Source: CAZTGZ01 sp964613385
GTDB lineage: Bacteria; Bacteroidota; Bacteroidia; NS11-12g; UBA9320
Length of the DNA: 64,000 nt
Assembly (NCBI GenBank): GCA_964613385.1
Contig: CAZTGZ010000007.1
Coordinates: 33,125 to 97,124 of the forward strand
Reading direction: 5' to 3'
This document shows, one piece after another, positions 62,297 to 64,000 of this stretch (position 1 is the stretch's first letter; every line of letters starts with the position of its first letter). A program made the position numbers and the translations under genes. The notes beneath the pieces are model-generated. The model worked only from the letters and a program-made list of their open reading frames with translations. It ran no database searches and had not been told where the DNA came from.

Positions 62297-63798
62297 GTAA
62301 GTTGTAGGTTAAAAATGGATTGATACCATTTTCCTAATCTGGGATTGATGCTTTTCAGGGAGTGGTAAATAGTTGTCAATTCGTTTGTGTATTTCAAGCG
62401 GTATATTGCCAAACTTATACCTATGAACAGAACAGATGTAATCACTATCTGAAGGACATAACTCCATTGATTATTCGTTATGAAATGTTGTAGAATCGGT
62501 AAAACCGGAATGCAGACCAAAGTTGCCAGAATGCCTGTAATAAACTGAGGCAGGAGTTTTTTATAATAGTCGGTCCAGGGTTTATCTAAAGCCTTCATAA
62601 CCTGGCGAACACCCATCTGGGAGAAGATAAGCTTAACAGCAACCACCATGGCTGCCAGCGCCGGAACGCCAATGGATGCACCTCCAACAGAGCCGATTAA
62701 GTGTGCCGGGGTGTACCAAACATTCAACTTCAATGCTTCATTGGGTAAATGAAGCGTATTCATAATTGAACCGTAGGAGGATGTAATGGTCCTGAAGAGC
62801 GCATAAATAATCAGGATAACCAAGGGTAAGGCTGCAGAATTCCATTGTGGGCCGTAAACCAGGTAAATGACAGCAGAGGCATTTACAGCCAATAACAACA
62901 GTACCGGGAATAAAAAGAATGCCATCATGCTTAAAAAATCCATATACTTTTGATATAAGAGATTTTTGTCATGAGCATATTGCGGCAATGCTGCACTCAA
63001 AATATTATTCGTTATCGAAACCACATTTAAGGAAATCAGGTTTGCCAGTTGATAGGCCAGGTTGTAAACACCCAAAGCCTCCAATCCCAGCCATTTACTC
63101 AATATGAATTTATCTCCGTGGTCGGTGAAAAGTCCTAAAATCGCAGATCCGATGAGATGCTTAGAGAAACGAAATATTTCTATCCAGCGCTGGTAATAGA
63201 GTTTAAATCCGGGTTTCAGGCCGGATACAATAAATAGAAGAATTGCTTCGATGGGCGCGAAAATCAGGGTGGGTAAAACGAGGCTATATACACCTAATCC
63301 AAGAAATACTGCTCCAATTTTCGTAAGTGCGACGATGATGATAAAGGGGGCTTGAATTTTGACCTGTTTTTTAAATTGAAGTTTTTTGGATAGCCAGGAT
63401 TTAGCAATAGAAGACAGCTGATTGATTAAAAAGATGCCAACTATGATGGCGCCTAATGAAAGGATACGGTCGTCGTGGTAGGAGTCGGCCCAGAAAGGAA
63501 GCGCGATCAGAACCACCATACCCACAGCCACAGCAATTAAAAAGGTAAACCAGAAAGCTGATTTATAGATTTCTTCGGCATCCTGATTTCGGTAGGCCAA
63601 TAGAAATTCAGTGATTCCTGTGGTACCGAAAACAGAAATGGCACCTAACAAAACCTGGGTGATACTCACCAGTCCGAAATCGTAAGGATTCAACTCTCTG
63701 GCCAGGAAAACCATGGCCAGCAAACCCATGACTCTTCCTAAGGCATTTCTGAGAATAAGTTGAATGAAACCGTCGGCGGCTTTCTTGCCTACAGACAT
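62293..63798 (-). CDS. Wzx-type polysaccharide flippase (MOP superfamily)
   Basis: A 501-residue membrane protein with about twelve to fourteen helices that flips the lipid-linked repeat unit across the inner membrane. AADGFIQLILRNALGRVMGL and MVFLARELNPYDFGLVSITQ are the family N-terminus; SIAKSWLSKKLQFKKQVKI is the cytoplasmic loop of the Wzx/RfbX group. Polar residues in the helices and the SMMAFFLFPVLLLLAVNASA segment fit. Its start overlaps the HisF-like stop by one base. Confidence 0.9.
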   Translation of the reverse strand: MSVGKKAADGFIQLILRNALGRVMGLLAMVFLARELNPYDFGLVSITQVLLGAISVFGTTGITEFLLAYRNQDAEEIYKSAFWFTFLIAVAVGMVVLIALPFWADSYHDDRILSLGAIIVGIFLINQLSSIAKSWLSKKLQFKKQVKIQAPFIIIVALTKIGAVFLGLGVYSLVLPTLIFAPIEAILLFIVSGLKPGFKLYYQRWIEIFRFSKHLIGSAILGLFTDHGDKFILSKWLGLEALGVYNLAYQLANLISLNVVSITNNILSAALPQYAHDKNLLYQKYMDFLSMMAFFLFPVLLLLAVNASAVIYLVYGPQWNSAALPLVILIIYALFRTITSSYGSIMNTLHLPNEALKLNVWYTPAHLIGSVGGASIGVPALAAMVVAVKLIFSQMGVRQVMKALDKPWTDYYKKLLPQFITGILATLVCIPVLPILQHFITNNQWSYVLQIVITSVLFIGISLAIYRLKYTNELTTIYHSLKSINPRLGKWYQSIFNLQLT

Positions 63799-64000
63799 CA
63801 GGGGATTAGCTTTTCGTGGAGAAGATTTCGTTCCGGAAAATTGACCAATACTCCCAGATTTTTCTTTTGATAAACCACCATACTTCCCAATGCAACGGCA
63901 GAGGCTTTCCCATTGATCACCGCCTGACGGATATGGTCAAGATTCCCGGCTCCTCCATGTGCGATTACCGGAATATTGACCGCATTACTCACTTGCCTGA
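63798..64000 (-). CDS. HisF-like acetamidino-sugar synthesis protein (5' end cut by window edge)
   Basis: Only the C-terminal 66 codons are present; the frame stays open to base 64000, so the GTG at 63992 is not a true start. RQVSNAVNIPVIAHGGAGNL and GKASAVALGSMVVYQKKNLG are the last strands of a HisF-type TIM barrel. The ending LVNFPERNLL is unlike biosynthetic HisF and matches the WbuZ/AglZ branch, which with a HisH-like glutaminase and a WbpG-type amidotransferase converts N-acetyl sugars to acetamidino sugars. Those partners would lie beyond the right edge. Confidence 0.75.
   Translation of the reverse strand, partial: RQVSNAVNIPVIAHGGAGNLDHIRQAVINGKASAVALGSMVVYQKKNLGVLVNFPERNLLHEKLIP

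Overview
The window looks like chromosomal DNA of a member of the Bacteroidota, probably a Saprospiria- or Chitinophagia-like lineage. The evidence is GldL/GldM homologues, SusC-type TonB receptor architecture, a long acidic tail on ribosomal protein S16, TAnnTTTG-type -7 promoter elements, and protein sequences that resemble Bacteroidota orthologues throughout. I saw no tRNA, rRNA, CRISPR array or insertion sequence. Coding density is very high: many neighbours overlap by 1-20 bases and convergent genes often meet stop to stop.

Region 1 (1-8325) is housekeeping: a truncated saccharopine dehydrogenase-like gene, cytidine deaminase, ArgS, a thioredoxin-like protein, ClpC and, divergently, DnaB. 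The 412-base clpC-dnaB gap is the only long non-coding stretch. It holds a good clpC promoter and a cluster of DnaA-box-like 9-mers.

Region 2 (8326-12703) is the most unusual locus. It encodes a GldL-like and a GldM-like protein (the inner-membrane motor pair of the type IX secretion/gliding machine), followed with an ATGA overlap by a 724-residue secreted protein. That protein joins a beta-helix-like N-terminal part to a C-terminal outer-membrane barrel resembling DUF6089/PorG. gldK and gldN are absent.

Region 3 (12912-35285) mixes housekeeping and metabolism: murB-rluA-pruA, histidine degradation genes hutU and hutH on either side of a putative metal-uptake TonB locus, the rpsP-rimM-trmD-exonuclease-hutH string, miaE, queA, trkH, a heptose-7-phosphate kinase homologue, a class I aminotransferase and clpB.

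Region 4 (35282-64000) is a surface-polysaccharide locus of about 29 kb, entirely on the minus strand and running off the right edge. In order of transcription it has a HisF-like acetamidino-sugar protein (cut by the edge), a Wzx flippase, asparagine-synthetase-type enzymes, about eleven glycosyltransferases, two epimerases around an FkbM methyltransferase, an aminotransferase/HAD/ATP-grasp trio, a Wzy-like polymerase, a GNAT acetyltransferase, and finally a DegT aminotransferase, a PglC-like phosphoglycosyl transferase and a Gfo/Idh/MocA oxidoreductase. The logic is Wzx/Wzy assembly of a decorated glycan. The product cannot be read from the sequence alone.
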